From contig JAFMJX010000020.1 of the NCBI GenBank assembly GCA_017853235.1, positions 1 through 15,494 on the forward strand: a DNA stretch of 15,494 nucleotides. The letters are read 5' to 3'. Below, in pieces: positions 7,277 to 14,385 of the stretch. The notes beneath the pieces were generated by a model, which did not search any database, was not told where the DNA came from, and saw only the letters and a program-made list of their open reading frames with translations. The position numbers and the translations under genes are program-made. How positions within the stretch are numbered: the first letter of the stretch is position 1; every line of letters starts with the position of its first letter. Origin of the DNA: Chitinophagaceae bacterium. GTDB lineage: Bacteria; Bacteroidota; Bacteroidia; Chitinophagales; Chitinophagaceae.

Positions 7277-8099
7277 GGATTTTATACGTACCACCGAATT
7301 AAGTTCACTATATCAAGACATTGAAAAAATGTCCTCCATTGATATTATTACTAATATTAATACTGAAGATAAAAAAGTTGCATTTGAAGTAGAAAAATCC
7401 ATTGCACAAATTGCCTCTCTAGTGGATGCAATTGCCCATAAAATGTCTCAAGGTGGCCGATTGTTTTACATAGGAGCTGGTACAAGTGGCCGATTAGGTT
7501 TGGTAGATGCCAGTGAATGTCCACCTACTTATGGGGTACCTGATGATTTAGTCATTGGGATTATTGCTGGCGGACAAAAAGCCATGTTTCATGCAGTAGA
7601 AAATGCTGAAGATGATATGCAACAAGGCTGGATTGATTTACAAGAATATAAAATAAATGAATTAGATGTGGTAATTGGCGTTGCAGCAAGTGGTACAACG
7701 CCTTATGTTATTGGAGCATTACAACAATGCCAGGCAAAAGGAATAATTACTGGAAGTATTAGTTGCAATAAAAATAGCCCAGTGTCTGCGCATGCAAACT
7801 TTCCTATTGAAGTTGAAGTGGGACCTGAATTTATTACTGGAAGTACCAGAATGAAAAGTGGGACTGCTCAAAAAATGGTTTTAAATATGATTTCCACTTC
7901 GGCTATGGTAAAATTAGGCCGTATCAAAGGAAACAAAATGGTAAACATGCAATTAACCAATCAAAAATTATTTGATCGCGGTGTTAAAATGATTTTAGAA
8001 GAATTACCAAATTTAGAAAAAGAGCAAGCTTCCACTTTGTTAAGCACACATGGTTCAGTAAAAAAAGTAATGGATGCAGTAAAGAAAGGATCTCTTTAG
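7269..8099 (+). CDS. murQ: N-acetylmuramic acid 6-phosphate etherase
   Basis: MurQ cleaves the D-lactyl ether of MurNAc-6-phosphate to give GlcNAc-6-phosphate and D-lactate in the cytoplasm, a late step of peptidoglycan recycling. The 276-residue protein has the SIS-fold sugar-phosphate motifs GAGTSGRLG at 69-77 and ASGTTPYVIGAL at 140-151. The catalytic pair known from E. coli MurQ (Glu83, Glu114) is present at the same positions, in DASECPP and ENAEDD. GSTRMKSGTAQKM at 191-203 and NMQLTN are also typical. It is about 20 residues shorter than E. coli MurQ, at the C-terminal end. The ATG at 7269 overlaps the upstream PLP-enzyme gene by 8 nt, which suggests translational coupling. The stop overlaps that of anmK on the other strand. 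Confidence 0.96.
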   Translation: MHKDFIRTTELSSLYQDIEKMSSIDIITNINTEDKKVAFEVEKSIAQIASLVDAIAHKMSQGGRLFYIGAGTSGRLGLVDASECPPTYGVPDDLVIGIIAGGQKAMFHAVENAEDDMQQGWIDLQEYKINELDVVIGVAASGTTPYVIGALQQCQAKGIITGSISCNKNSPVSAHANFPIEVEVGPEFITGSTRMKSGTAQKMVLNMISTSAMVKLGRIKGNKMVNMQLTNQKLFDRGVKMILEELPNLEKEQASTLLSTHGSVKKVMDAVKKGSL

Positions 8100-9292
8100 T
8101 TTGGAAAACTAATTTTCCCCATCGTTGTGGGTTGTTTTGTGGCCTGAGCGCCAGCATCTAAAACATTTCCAGCCAATGCTTCATTGGCTAATAAAGCAAA
8201 TAATATTGCCTCTTTTGCATCTGGCAAAATACCTATTTTGTTGGAAGTATGAATTGGTGTATTAGGTAACAATGCACCTAGATGACTCATTAATACCGGA
8301 TTATGCATCCCACCTCCACTTATGTAAATGGTATAAGTTTCTGATTTATTTAATTGAGCTTGCAATCCTTGAACAATGGTTTCGGCAGTGAATCTATTTA
8401 AGGTGGCAACTACATCTTCATGTGACAGTGTTTTTCCTAGTGACATTTGTGCAGCAATAATAAATTCCAAATTAAATAATTCTGGTCCTATGGTTTTAGG
8501 AAATCCTAAAGAGAAAAAAGAATGACTTAATAGCGCTTTTAATAAATCGTTATCTACACTCCCTTTTTGGGCAATTAAACCATTTTTGTCATATGATTTT
8601 CCTTCAAAAAATTTACGAACATATTGATCCATTAATGTATTGCCTGGGCCAGTATCTGATGAAAATGTCTGAGTCATACTTCCACCCGCAGGCAAATAAG
8701 TATAATTTGAAATACCTCCAATATTAAGCAACACTCTGTTTTCGGTGGGGCTTGTGCATAATAAATAATCCCCGTATAAAGATAAAGGAGCCCCTTCTCC
8801 TCCTGCAGCAATATGTTTTTGTCTAAAATCACTTAAAGTAATAATACCTGTAGCAACTGCTAAATGATCACCATCTCCAATTTGCAAAGTTGCGTTCCCA
8901 AAATCGTCATTAGGATGCAAGGACTTTGGTGCATGATAAATAGTTTGACCATGACTGGCTATGATATCAATTTGATTGGGTGACACTTCCCAAGAAAACA
9001 ATGCAGCTTGAATCATTTTTGCATGCTCTAACGCAATCCAAGGATGCATTACACAAACTTGTTCTAAAGAAACCGTTTGTTTTGAAAAAATAGGTTGTAA
9101 TTTTTCTTTAAATGCATTACTATAAGGTTGCGTAGTAAAATGTATCAGTTGAACTTTAGTATTTAATCCCGCCCCTGAAATTTGACACATTGCGATATCT
9201 AAACCATCCATTGAAGTGCCACTCATAAGCCCTAAAATGGTTCTTTGCTTCTTGTTAGCAATGGCATATAATTGTTCAATATTGGGATGCAT
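8096..9292 (-). CDS. anmK: Anhydro-N-acetylmuramic acid kinase
   Basis: AnmK opens the 1,6-anhydro ring of anhydro-MurNAc recovered from cell-wall turnover and phosphorylates it to MurNAc-6-phosphate, the substrate of MurQ next door. The 398-residue protein carries the family signatures: GLMSGTSMDGLDIA at 21-34, SHGQTIYH at 113-120, DFRQKHIAAGGEGAPL at 155-170 (with the catalytic-base region), LNIGGISN at 189-196, DTGPGN at 213-218, the ISGGGMHN nucleotide-site motif at about 324-331, and DAKEAILFALLA at 358-369. It is about 30 residues longer than E. coli AnmK, partly through a 17-residue N-terminal lead. Its TAA overlaps murQ's TAG (8096-8099). The two genes are therefore convergent and not one operon, and their transcripts should overlap. 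Confidence 0.96.
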   Translation of the reverse strand: MHPNIEQLYAIANKKQRTILGLMSGTSMDGLDIAMCQISGAGLNTKVQLIHFTTQPYSNAFKEKLQPIFSKQTVSLEQVCVMHPWIALEHAKMIQAALFSWEVSPNQIDIIASHGQTIYHAPKSLHPNDDFGNATLQIGDGDHLAVATGIITLSDFRQKHIAAGGEGAPLSLYGDYLLCTSPTENRVLLNIGGISNYTYLPAGGSMTQTFSSDTGPGNTLMDQYVRKFFEGKSYDKNGLIAQKGSVDNDLLKALLSHSFFSLGFPKTIGPELFNLEFIIAAQMSLGKTLSHEDVVATLNRFTAETIVQGLQAQLNKSETYTIYISGGGMHNPVLMSHLGALLPNTPIHTSNKIGILPDAKEAILFALLANEALAGNVLDAGAQATKQPTTMGKISFPN

Positions 9293-9312
9293 AATTCCAA
9301 TTTAGGATTCCT

Positions 9313-9339
9313 TAAAGATACAAAAAGGACTTGTATCAA
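9313..9339 (-). promoter_or_regulatory. Possible promoter for anmK
   Basis: On the minus strand, TATCTTTA at 9320-9313 is one base from the TAnnTTTG -7 consensus. A TTG at 9339-9337 lies 16 nt upstream. The element ends 20 nt before the anmK ATG at 9292. The call is weak, as expected for short AT-rich motifs. Confidence 0.3.
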
Positions 9340-9399
9340 CAGCATTTGGGCAATTTTCCACACCTACACAAAAGCCTTACAATTCAATTGGTTATGGCT

Positions 9400-9407
9400 T
9401 AACTTTA
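9400..9407 (+). promoter_or_regulatory. Possible -7 element for the Gfo/Idh/MocA gene
   Basis: TAACTTTA differs by one base from TAnnTTTG and lies 19 nt before the ATG at 9427. No TTG sits at the right distance upstream. Low confidence. Confidence 0.2.
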
Positions 9408-9426
9408 CCCTACTTAAAAATAGTGT

Positions 9427-10404
9427 ATGTTAAAAGTGGGCGTGTTTGGCGTTGGACATTTAGGGAAATTTCATCTTAATAATTGGAAGGAAATTCCAGC
9501 AGTAACATTAGTGGGCTTTTTTGACCCCAATAATGACCACGCGAAGGAAGTAGAAGCCACTTATGGACTTAAACGCTATATGGATGAGGAAGCTTTAATT
9601 GCAGCTTGTGATATCATTGACGTAGTAACCCCAACACATTTACATTTTCCTGTTTGTGAAATGGCCATAAAAATGGGAAAAAATGTATTTGTAGAAAAGC
9701 CCATGGCAAATACCATTGAAGAAGGTAAGACCATTGTAAATATGGTGAAAGAAGCCAATGTAAAACTACAAGTAGGACATGTAGAAAGATTTAATACTGC
9801 TTATACTGCCTTAAAAAATTTAGCACTTAATCCCCTATTTATTGAAGTACATCGTTTAGCACAATTTAATCCAAGAGGGACCGAAGTAAGTGTGATATTT
9901 GATTTAATGATTCACGATATTGATATTATTTTAAGCATTGTAAAAAGCGATGTTAAAAGTATTTCAGCAAGTGGTGTTGCTGTGTTAACAGATACTCCCG
10001 ATATTGCGAATGTGCGGATTGAATTTAATAATGGATGTGTTGCCAACTTGACAAGTAGTCGCATTAGTATGAAAAAAATGCGTAAAATTAGATTGTTTCA
10101 AAAAGACGCTTATATAGGAATTGACTTTTTAGAAAAGAATACCGAAATCATTAAGTTAAAACAACCAGATGAAGAAGATGCTTTTTCTTTTGACATTGAA
10201 ACACACCAGGGCCCCAAAACAATATCAATTTCAAACCCAGTGATTGAACCAGGAAACGCTATAAAAGCTGAATTAGAGAGCTTTGTAGAAGCTATTCTTC
10301 ATGACAAAACACCTATCGTGAGTGAACTTGATGGTTTTTTAGCAATGGAAGTAGCGCACCAAATTTTAGAGAAAATTAGCAAGAGCACTTCTAAAATTAA
10401 TTAA
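9427..10404 (+). CDS. Gfo/Idh/MocA family NAD(P)-dependent oxidoreductase
   Basis: This 325-residue cytoplasmic dehydrogenase acts on a sugar or sugar-nucleotide-type substrate that cannot be named from sequence. The N-terminal Rossmann fold shows GVGHLGKFH at 8-16 and an acidic residue after the second strand (FFDPN, about 31-35), which suggests NAD preference. EKP at 90-92 supplies the conserved active-site Lys. The C-terminal alpha/beta domain contains GHVERFN at 117-123 and FDLMIHDIDI at 158-167, with the Asp/His pair typical of the family. The gene diverges from anmK across a 134-nt gap and converges on ispD, so it is probably transcribed alone. Envelope sugar metabolism is a reasonable guess from the surroundings. 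UDP-GlcNAc 3-dehydrogenase (GnnA/WlbA-type) activity is one option I cannot confirm. Confidence 0.9.
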   Translation: MLKVGVFGVGHLGKFHLNNWKEIPAVTLVGFFDPNNDHAKEVEATYGLKRYMDEEALIAACDIIDVVTPTHLHFPVCEMAIKMGKNVFVEKPMANTIEEGKTIVNMVKEANVKLQVGHVERFNTAYTALKNLALNPLFIEVHRLAQFNPRGTEVSVIFDLMIHDIDIILSIVKSDVKSISASGVAVLTDTPDIANVRIEFNNGCVANLTSSRISMKKMRKIRLFQKDAYIGIDFLEKNTEIIKLKQPDEEDAFSFDIETHQGPKTISISNPVIEPGNAIKAELESFVEAILHDKTPIVSELDGFLAMEVAHQILEKISKSTSKIN

Positions 10405-10405
10405 G

Positions 10406-10440
10406 GAATGAATAAAAATTTCATTTATTCCTATTCATTC
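10406..10440. terminator. Weak AT-rich hairpin between convergent genes
   Basis: GAATGAATA at 10406-10414 pairs with TATTCATTC at 10432-10440. An alternative inner pairing, GAATAAA at 10410-10416 with TTTATTC at 10424-10430, is also possible. It sits directly after the oxidoreductase stop and 19 nt beyond the ispD stop, so it could end both transcripts. The stem is nearly all A-T and has no T-run of note, so it is a weak candidate. Confidence 0.35.
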
Positions 10441-10458
10441 ATATTTAACGAAATTAAT

Positions 10459-11136
10459 TTAAGCGAATCTTTTAGTGAGAACATAAGTGGCAATCGCTAA
10501 ATCCAACGGTCTTGTTATTTTAATATTTTCAAACTCGCCATCTACTAAAAATATTTCTTGGCCATTCGCTTCCACTACATTTGCCTCATCCGTAAATGAA
10601 GGCTGATAGTCTTGCTTAAAAGCAGCTAATAAAATTTCTGATTGAAATGTTTGAGGTGTTTGGATAAGCATCACTTTTTCACGATCAAACAATTTATGAT
10701 GCTCATTTTCCATGATACGAACCGTATCGGTACTGCTTACTGCAGGTATGGCCGAACCTTTATCCAAAGCTTGCTGATAACATCTTTGCACTAAAGCAGG
10801 CGTCAATAAACACCTTACTGCATCATGAACAAATACGATAGATTTTTCAGTCACTTTTGCTAACCCATTTTTAACTGACTGAAAACGAGTATCCCCACCT
10901 GCCACAAATTGAATAGTGGTTTTAAATTTTTTTGATATTAGTTTTTGCCCTTGTTGAATGTATCCTTCGGGCAATACTACGACTAATTCAATATCATCAA
11001 ATGCAGCAATAAATTGATCTATAGTGTGCATTAAAATTGCTTTGCCCTCAATTTCTAAAAACTGTTTTGGCACTACAGAACCCATTCTTTGACCAGTTCC
11101 CCCTGCTACTATGATTGCGATTTTTTTAATGGACAT
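10459..11136 (-). CDS. ispD: 2-C-methyl-D-erythritol 4-phosphate cytidylyltransferase
   Basis: IspD couples CTP with methylerythritol phosphate to form CDP-methylerythritol in the non-mevalonate isoprenoid pathway. The 225-residue length is normal. The nucleotide-binding loop AGGTGQRMG at 11-19 leads to PKQF at 23-26, giving Arg17 and Lys24 as counterparts of E. coli Arg20 and Lys27. VHDAVR at 103-108 supplies the metal-binding Asp105, SSTDTVR at 134-140 the substrate Thr region, QTPQTF at 159-164 the family signature, and ENIKIT at 203-208 the second conserved Lys. It is the last gene of the permease-kinase-ispD operon, 11 nt after the heptose kinase gene. A related sugar-phosphate cytidylyltransferase is the only alternative, and I find it less likely. 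Confidence 0.93.
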   Translation of the reverse strand: MSIKKIAIIVAGGTGQRMGSVVPKQFLEIEGKAILMHTIDQFIAAFDDIELVVVLPEGYIQQGQKLISKKFKTTIQFVAGGDTRFQSVKNGLAKVTEKSIVFVHDAVRCLLTPALVQRCYQQALDKGSAIPAVSSTDTVRIMENEHHKLFDREKVMLIQTPQTFQSEILLAAFKQDYQPSFTDEANVVEANGQEIFLVDGEFENIKITRPLDLAIATYVLTKRFA

Positions 11137-11147
11137 AAATTAATTTA

Positions 11148-12143
11148 CTAAGCTAATAATCTGATGGCTTCTGCTTCAAACGAAGCCTTATGTATAGGGG
11201 CTGTACCCACTAGCTCACAAACCATACCTCCAGCAATGTTAGCCAATTCGGCTGCTAAATTCATATCCTGAGTAGTGGCATATACCAATGACGCTACAGC
11301 AATTACTGTGTCCCCTGCACCACTCACATCACTAATGGTGCGAATATGAGTTGGAATTAATTTTTGTTGATCCCCTTTAGCATAGTACACTCCATGTTCC
11401 GATAATGTGATGAATGAAATGGTATTGTGCAATGAAGCATGTAAAGCTTCATGAACTTTATTCAATTCTGTCAAATGTACAGATGGAATATTAATTTTAA
11501 GCCCTTCTTTTACCTCTTTCAAGTTAGGTTTAAACAAGGTGCAATGTTGATAAGCTAAAAAGTTTTTTTGCTTAGGGTCCACTGAAGTAAGTATTCCATT
11601 TTCATTACATAATTGAATGATGGTGCGAATCACTTTTTCAGTTAATACTCCTTTATTATAATCTTCTAAAATAATTAAAGCAGGCTTTTCAGCTGCTACA
11701 TATTTTTTGAAATTTGCTATTAATTGATCTTCTTCTGTAGCAAGAATATCCTGTGTATGTTCATGATCCAATCGCATCATTTGTTGATTACGGCCCATCA
11801 CCCTTACTTTATTAGTGGTAATACGTTGTTCACTTTCATGAATATATTTTGTATCTATACCTTCTTTTTGCAACAATTGAGTTAAATCGGCTCCTTCCGC
11901 ATCCTTTCCTATGACAGCAAATAAAGTCGTAGGGGCACCTAGGGATCTTAAATTTAGAGCAACATTAGCTGCTCCTCCTACCCTTAATTCCTTGCGTTGC
12001 AAGGAAACAATAGGCACTGGTGCTTCAGGCGAAATACGATCCACCGAACCCCACCAATAGGTATCTAACATGATATCTCCTACCACACCAATTTTGGTTT
12101 GGTTAAAACTTTGAAAGATATTTTGAATGGCGGTAGCGTCCAT
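11148..12143 (-). CDS. hldA: D-glycero-beta-D-manno-heptose-7-phosphate kinase (HldA/RfaE1 type)
   Basis: This PfkB-family kinase phosphorylates heptose 7-phosphate at C1 on the way to ADP-heptose for the LPS inner core. The 331 residues correspond to the kinase half of E. coli HldE; the adenylyltransferase half is absent and must be encoded elsewhere. Visible motifs are GDIMLDTYWWGSVDRISPEAP at 22-42 (the sugar-site signature of this subfamily), GGAANVALNL at 56-65, VDPKQKNF at 188-195, KPN at 205-207, and the ATP-site DVSGAGDT at 272-279 with Asp278 as catalytic base. It lies 6 nt after the permease stop and 11 nt before ispD, so all three are co-transcribed. A different PfkB substrate cannot be excluded, but the RISPEAPVP motif favours heptose. 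Confidence 0.9.
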   Translation of the reverse strand: MDATAIQNIFQSFNQTKIGVVGDIMLDTYWWGSVDRISPEAPVPIVSLQRKELRVGGAANVALNLRSLGAPTTLFAVIGKDAEGADLTQLLQKEGIDTKYIHESEQRITTNKVRVMGRNQQMMRLDHEHTQDILATEEDQLIANFKKYVAAEKPALIILEDYNKGVLTEKVIRTIIQLCNENGILTSVDPKQKNFLAYQHCTLFKPNLKEVKEGLKINIPSVHLTELNKVHEALHASLHNTISFITLSEHGVYYAKGDQQKLIPTHIRTISDVSGAGDTVIAVASLVYATTQDMNLAAELANIAGGMVCELVGTAPIHKASFEAEAIRLLA

Positions 12144-12149
12144 ATAATA

Positions 12150-13586
12150 CTAATCCTTTTTATGATTGCGTAAAGCGATATAATACAAAGGTATTCCCAA
12201 TAAAGTAATCACCAAACCCCACAATGAATATTTAGGTTCGGTATACACTAATCCAATACAAAATACAGTTGCCATTACAATATAAATAGCAGGCATGAAT
12301 GGATATCCAAATGCTTTGTAAGGCCTTGGGGTATTAGGTTCTTTTTTTCTCAAAATGAATATTCCAATAATTGTAAGAACATAAAATATGACTACAATAA
12401 ATGAAACCATAGTTAATAAATCGCCATACTTGCCGCTTAAACATAATACAGCAGCTACTAAACATTGAATCCATAAACCATATGCAGGAACTTCATTTTT
12501 ATTTAAAGTGCCCGCCTTTTTAAAAAATAAACCATCTTTTGCCATAGTATAATACACTCTGGATCCAGCTAAAATAAGTCCGTTATTACATCCAAAAGTG
12601 GAAATCATAATCATCACCGCAATGACAATTGTACCAATATTACCCATGACGGCATTGGCAGCGGTAATCGCTACACGGTCATTTTCGGCAAATGCAATAT
12701 CATTTAATGGCAACACATGCAAATACATCAAGTTGGTACTCATGTATATTAAAGTCACGATAGAAGTTCCTAAAAATAAACTCAACCCAATATTGCGTTG
12801 TGGATTTTTAATTTCCCCTGCAATAAAAGTAACGTTGTTCCATGAATCACTACTAAAAATAGAACCTACCATCGCCGCAGCCATCAATCCAATTAATGCA
12901 GTCCCTCCTACAGGCACCCAAGTATGTGTTACAGAACCATCGGCCAAAGAGGAAGCAATAGCTTGTTTTGCATCAAAAGCATTTGTCCAATTCTCACTCC
13001 AAAAACTATGTTTTGCAAATAAAAATCCTACAAGAGTTAATCCAAATAAGGAAATCAATTTTGTAAACGTAAATGTATTTTGAATTAGTTTTCCTTCCTT
13101 GACTCCCCTGGTATTGGTATAAGTCAAAAACACAATTAATGCTATAGCTAATAATTGTGCAGCTGATATTTTTATAAATCCAAGATCGGCAATAATATTA
13201 TTTTCACCCACTGCTGGAATTAAATAGGCAGTGAACTTACTAAATGCCACCGCTACAGCAGCAATGGTAGCAGTTTGAATGACAGCAAAAAAGCTCCACC
13301 CAAATAAGAAAGCAACCAATGGATTATAGGCTTTTTGTAAATACACATATTGCCCACCTGCTTTAGGATACATAGCGCTTAATTCTCCATAACTTAATGC
13401 TGCTGTAATGGTCATAAACCCTGTAATAACCCATGCTGCAATAAGCCAACCAGCACTTCCTACATATCTTGTAATGGAAGAGCTCACAATAAATATTCCA
13501 GATCCAATCATACCCCCTGCAACAATCATGGTAGCATCTAAGGCAGACAATCTAGGTTTGAATTCGGCAGTTTCGTTTGTTGACAT
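12150..13586 (-). CDS. APC superfamily amino-acid permease (LAT-like)
   Basis: This is a 478-residue inner-membrane transporter with about 12 hydrophobic segments. The first helix holds the unwound substrate-binding motif GGMIGSGIFI at 24-33, and GELSAMYPKAGGQYVYL at 67-83 is the conserved loop of the amino acid/polyamine/organocation superfamily. The overall sequence resembles the LAT/SteT-type branch that exchanges or takes up neutral amino acids; the substrate is not defined. The ATG at 13586 is 37 nt downstream of the terminator of the preceding gene, so its own promoter must lie within or close to that terminator. I find no good -7 match there. It leads the operon with hldA (6-nt gap) and ispD; no functional link between the transporter and these is evident. 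Confidence 0.92.
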   Translation of the reverse strand: MSTNETAEFKPRLSALDATMIVAGGMIGSGIFIVSSSITRYVGSAGWLIAAWVITGFMTITAALSYGELSAMYPKAGGQYVYLQKAYNPLVAFLFGWSFFAVIQTATIAAVAVAFSKFTAYLIPAVGENNIIADLGFIKISAAQLLAIALIVFLTYTNTRGVKEGKLIQNTFTFTKLISLFGLTLVGFLFAKHSFWSENWTNAFDAKQAIASSLADGSVTHTWVPVGGTALIGLMAAAMVGSIFSSDSWNNVTFIAGEIKNPQRNIGLSLFLGTSIVTLIYMSTNLMYLHVLPLNDIAFAENDRVAITAANAVMGNIGTIVIAVMIMISTFGCNNGLILAGSRVYYTMAKDGLFFKKAGTLNKNEVPAYGLWIQCLVAAVLCLSGKYGDLLTMVSFIVVIFYVLTIIGIFILRKKEPNTPRPYKAFGYPFMPAIYIVMATVFCIGLVYTEPKYSLWGLVITLLGIPLYYIALRNHKKD

Positions 13587-13623
13587 AAGTTTTATAATAA
13601 AGCGTTTACAATTATTATGAATT

Positions 13624-13654
13624 AAAAAAATCCCTCCCGAGTCGACGGGAAGGA
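13624..13654 (-). terminator. Intrinsic terminator after the OmpH-like gene
   Basis: On the minus strand, TCCTTCCCG (13654-13646) pairs with CGGGAGGGA (13639-13631) around a six-base loop, with one G-U wobble. A run of seven T follows at 13630-13624. This is a standard Rho-independent terminator, 13 nt past the OmpH-like stop. It separates that gene from the permease operon. Confidence 0.88.
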
Positions 13655-13667
13655 TTATAAGTTAATA

Positions 13668-14243
13668 CTATTTTTTGGATTTGTATTCCGAATTTAACCC
13701 TTTCACAATATCCTCGGTTATATCATACGCCGTATCCTTATAATACATTAAATCAGGATTGCTTGAAAAAATATAAGCAAAGGCTTTGTTTTTATTATAG
13801 TTCACTAAAAAAGCTTCAATTTTTTTCTTTACTTCTTGTAAACGCTTAAAGCTTTCCTCTTGCAATTCTTGTGATAATTGTTGCTCTTTGTTGGTGTAAT
13901 TTTTTTCAAGTTGCGCCAATTCCTGTTGACGACTTCCAATTTCGGCTTGGGATAAATATTGACCATTTTTTTGCAAGTCCTGATACTTCACTGCAAAAGC
14001 ATTTTTTAAAGCAGTTAATTGCTTTGAATTTTCCATATCCTTTACTTGTAATGCAGATTTTACTTCCTTGAAAAATTCATAATTATTTTGGATAGAATCA
14101 ATTTCAAAGTAAGCCACTTTGGTTGCACCTGCACTTAAAGCACTTGATTTGATAGGTGTACTAGATTGATTGAAATGCAAAAAATACAATACTGCCACAG
14201 CTACCACTAAAACCCCATTGATGATCCAATTAATTGACTTCAT
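13668..14243 (-). CDS. Skp/OmpH-like periplasmic chaperone-type protein, membrane-anchored
   Basis: The 191-residue protein starts with one hydrophobic helix (about residues 6-24, INWIINGVLVVAVAVLYFLHF) that lacks an obvious cleavage site, so it is probably anchored in the inner membrane with the rest in the periplasm. VAYFEIDSI at 43-51 matches the opening strand of Skp/OmpH proteins. Residues about 60-150 are a Gln/Lys/Glu-rich coiled coil, the tentacle helices of Skp. The C-terminal part, AYIFSS, LMYYKDTAYDITEDIVKGLN, closes the beta-body as in the family. Skp binds unfolded outer-membrane proteins; the same role here is inferred. The gene is flanked by terminators on both sides and is therefore probably monocistronic. 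The 142-nt leader region shows no clear -7 motif. Confidence 0.85.
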   Translation of the reverse strand: MKSINWIINGVLVVAVAVLYFLHFNQSSTPIKSSALSAGATKVAYFEIDSIQNNYEFFKEVKSALQVKDMENSKQLTALKNAFAVKYQDLQKNGQYLSQAEIGSRQQELAQLEKNYTNKEQQLSQELQEESFKRLQEVKKKIEAFLVNYNKNKAFAYIFSSNPDLMYYKDTAYDITEDIVKGLNSEYKSKK

Positions 14244-14326
14244 TTGATTCTTTTTGTTTTATAAACTGCGATTCTTCATGTCCGACCTACTTTATAAAAA
14301 TAAGAAAAAACGAAGTGATAAAAAAT

Positions 14327-14363
14327 AAAAAAAGGCAGGAAATATGACTATTTCCTGCCTTTT
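14327..14363 (-). terminator. Strong intrinsic terminator after rpoC
   Basis: On the minus strand, GGCAGGAAATA (14359-14349) pairs perfectly with TATTTCCTGCC (14344-14334) around a four-base loop, and flanking A/T pairs extend the stem. Seven T at 14333-14327 and further T-rich DNA follow. It lies 22 nt past the rpoC stop and ends the rpoBC transcript. Confidence 0.92.
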
Positions 14364-14385
14364 AACAAAATCCTATTAGAAAGTA

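Noticed and set aside
10459..12143. Kinase gene followed by a nucleotidyltransferase gene as a split HldE
   Set aside because: The second protein has IspD signatures (AGGTGQRMG, PKQF, VHDAVR, QTPQ) and not the HxGH-type adenylyltransferase motif of the HldE C-terminal half.
12598..13083. 161-codon plus-strand frame inside the permease gene
   Set aside because: It mirrors the transmembrane segments of the permease on the other strand; hydrophobic codons read backwards often stay open. There is no start context of its own.
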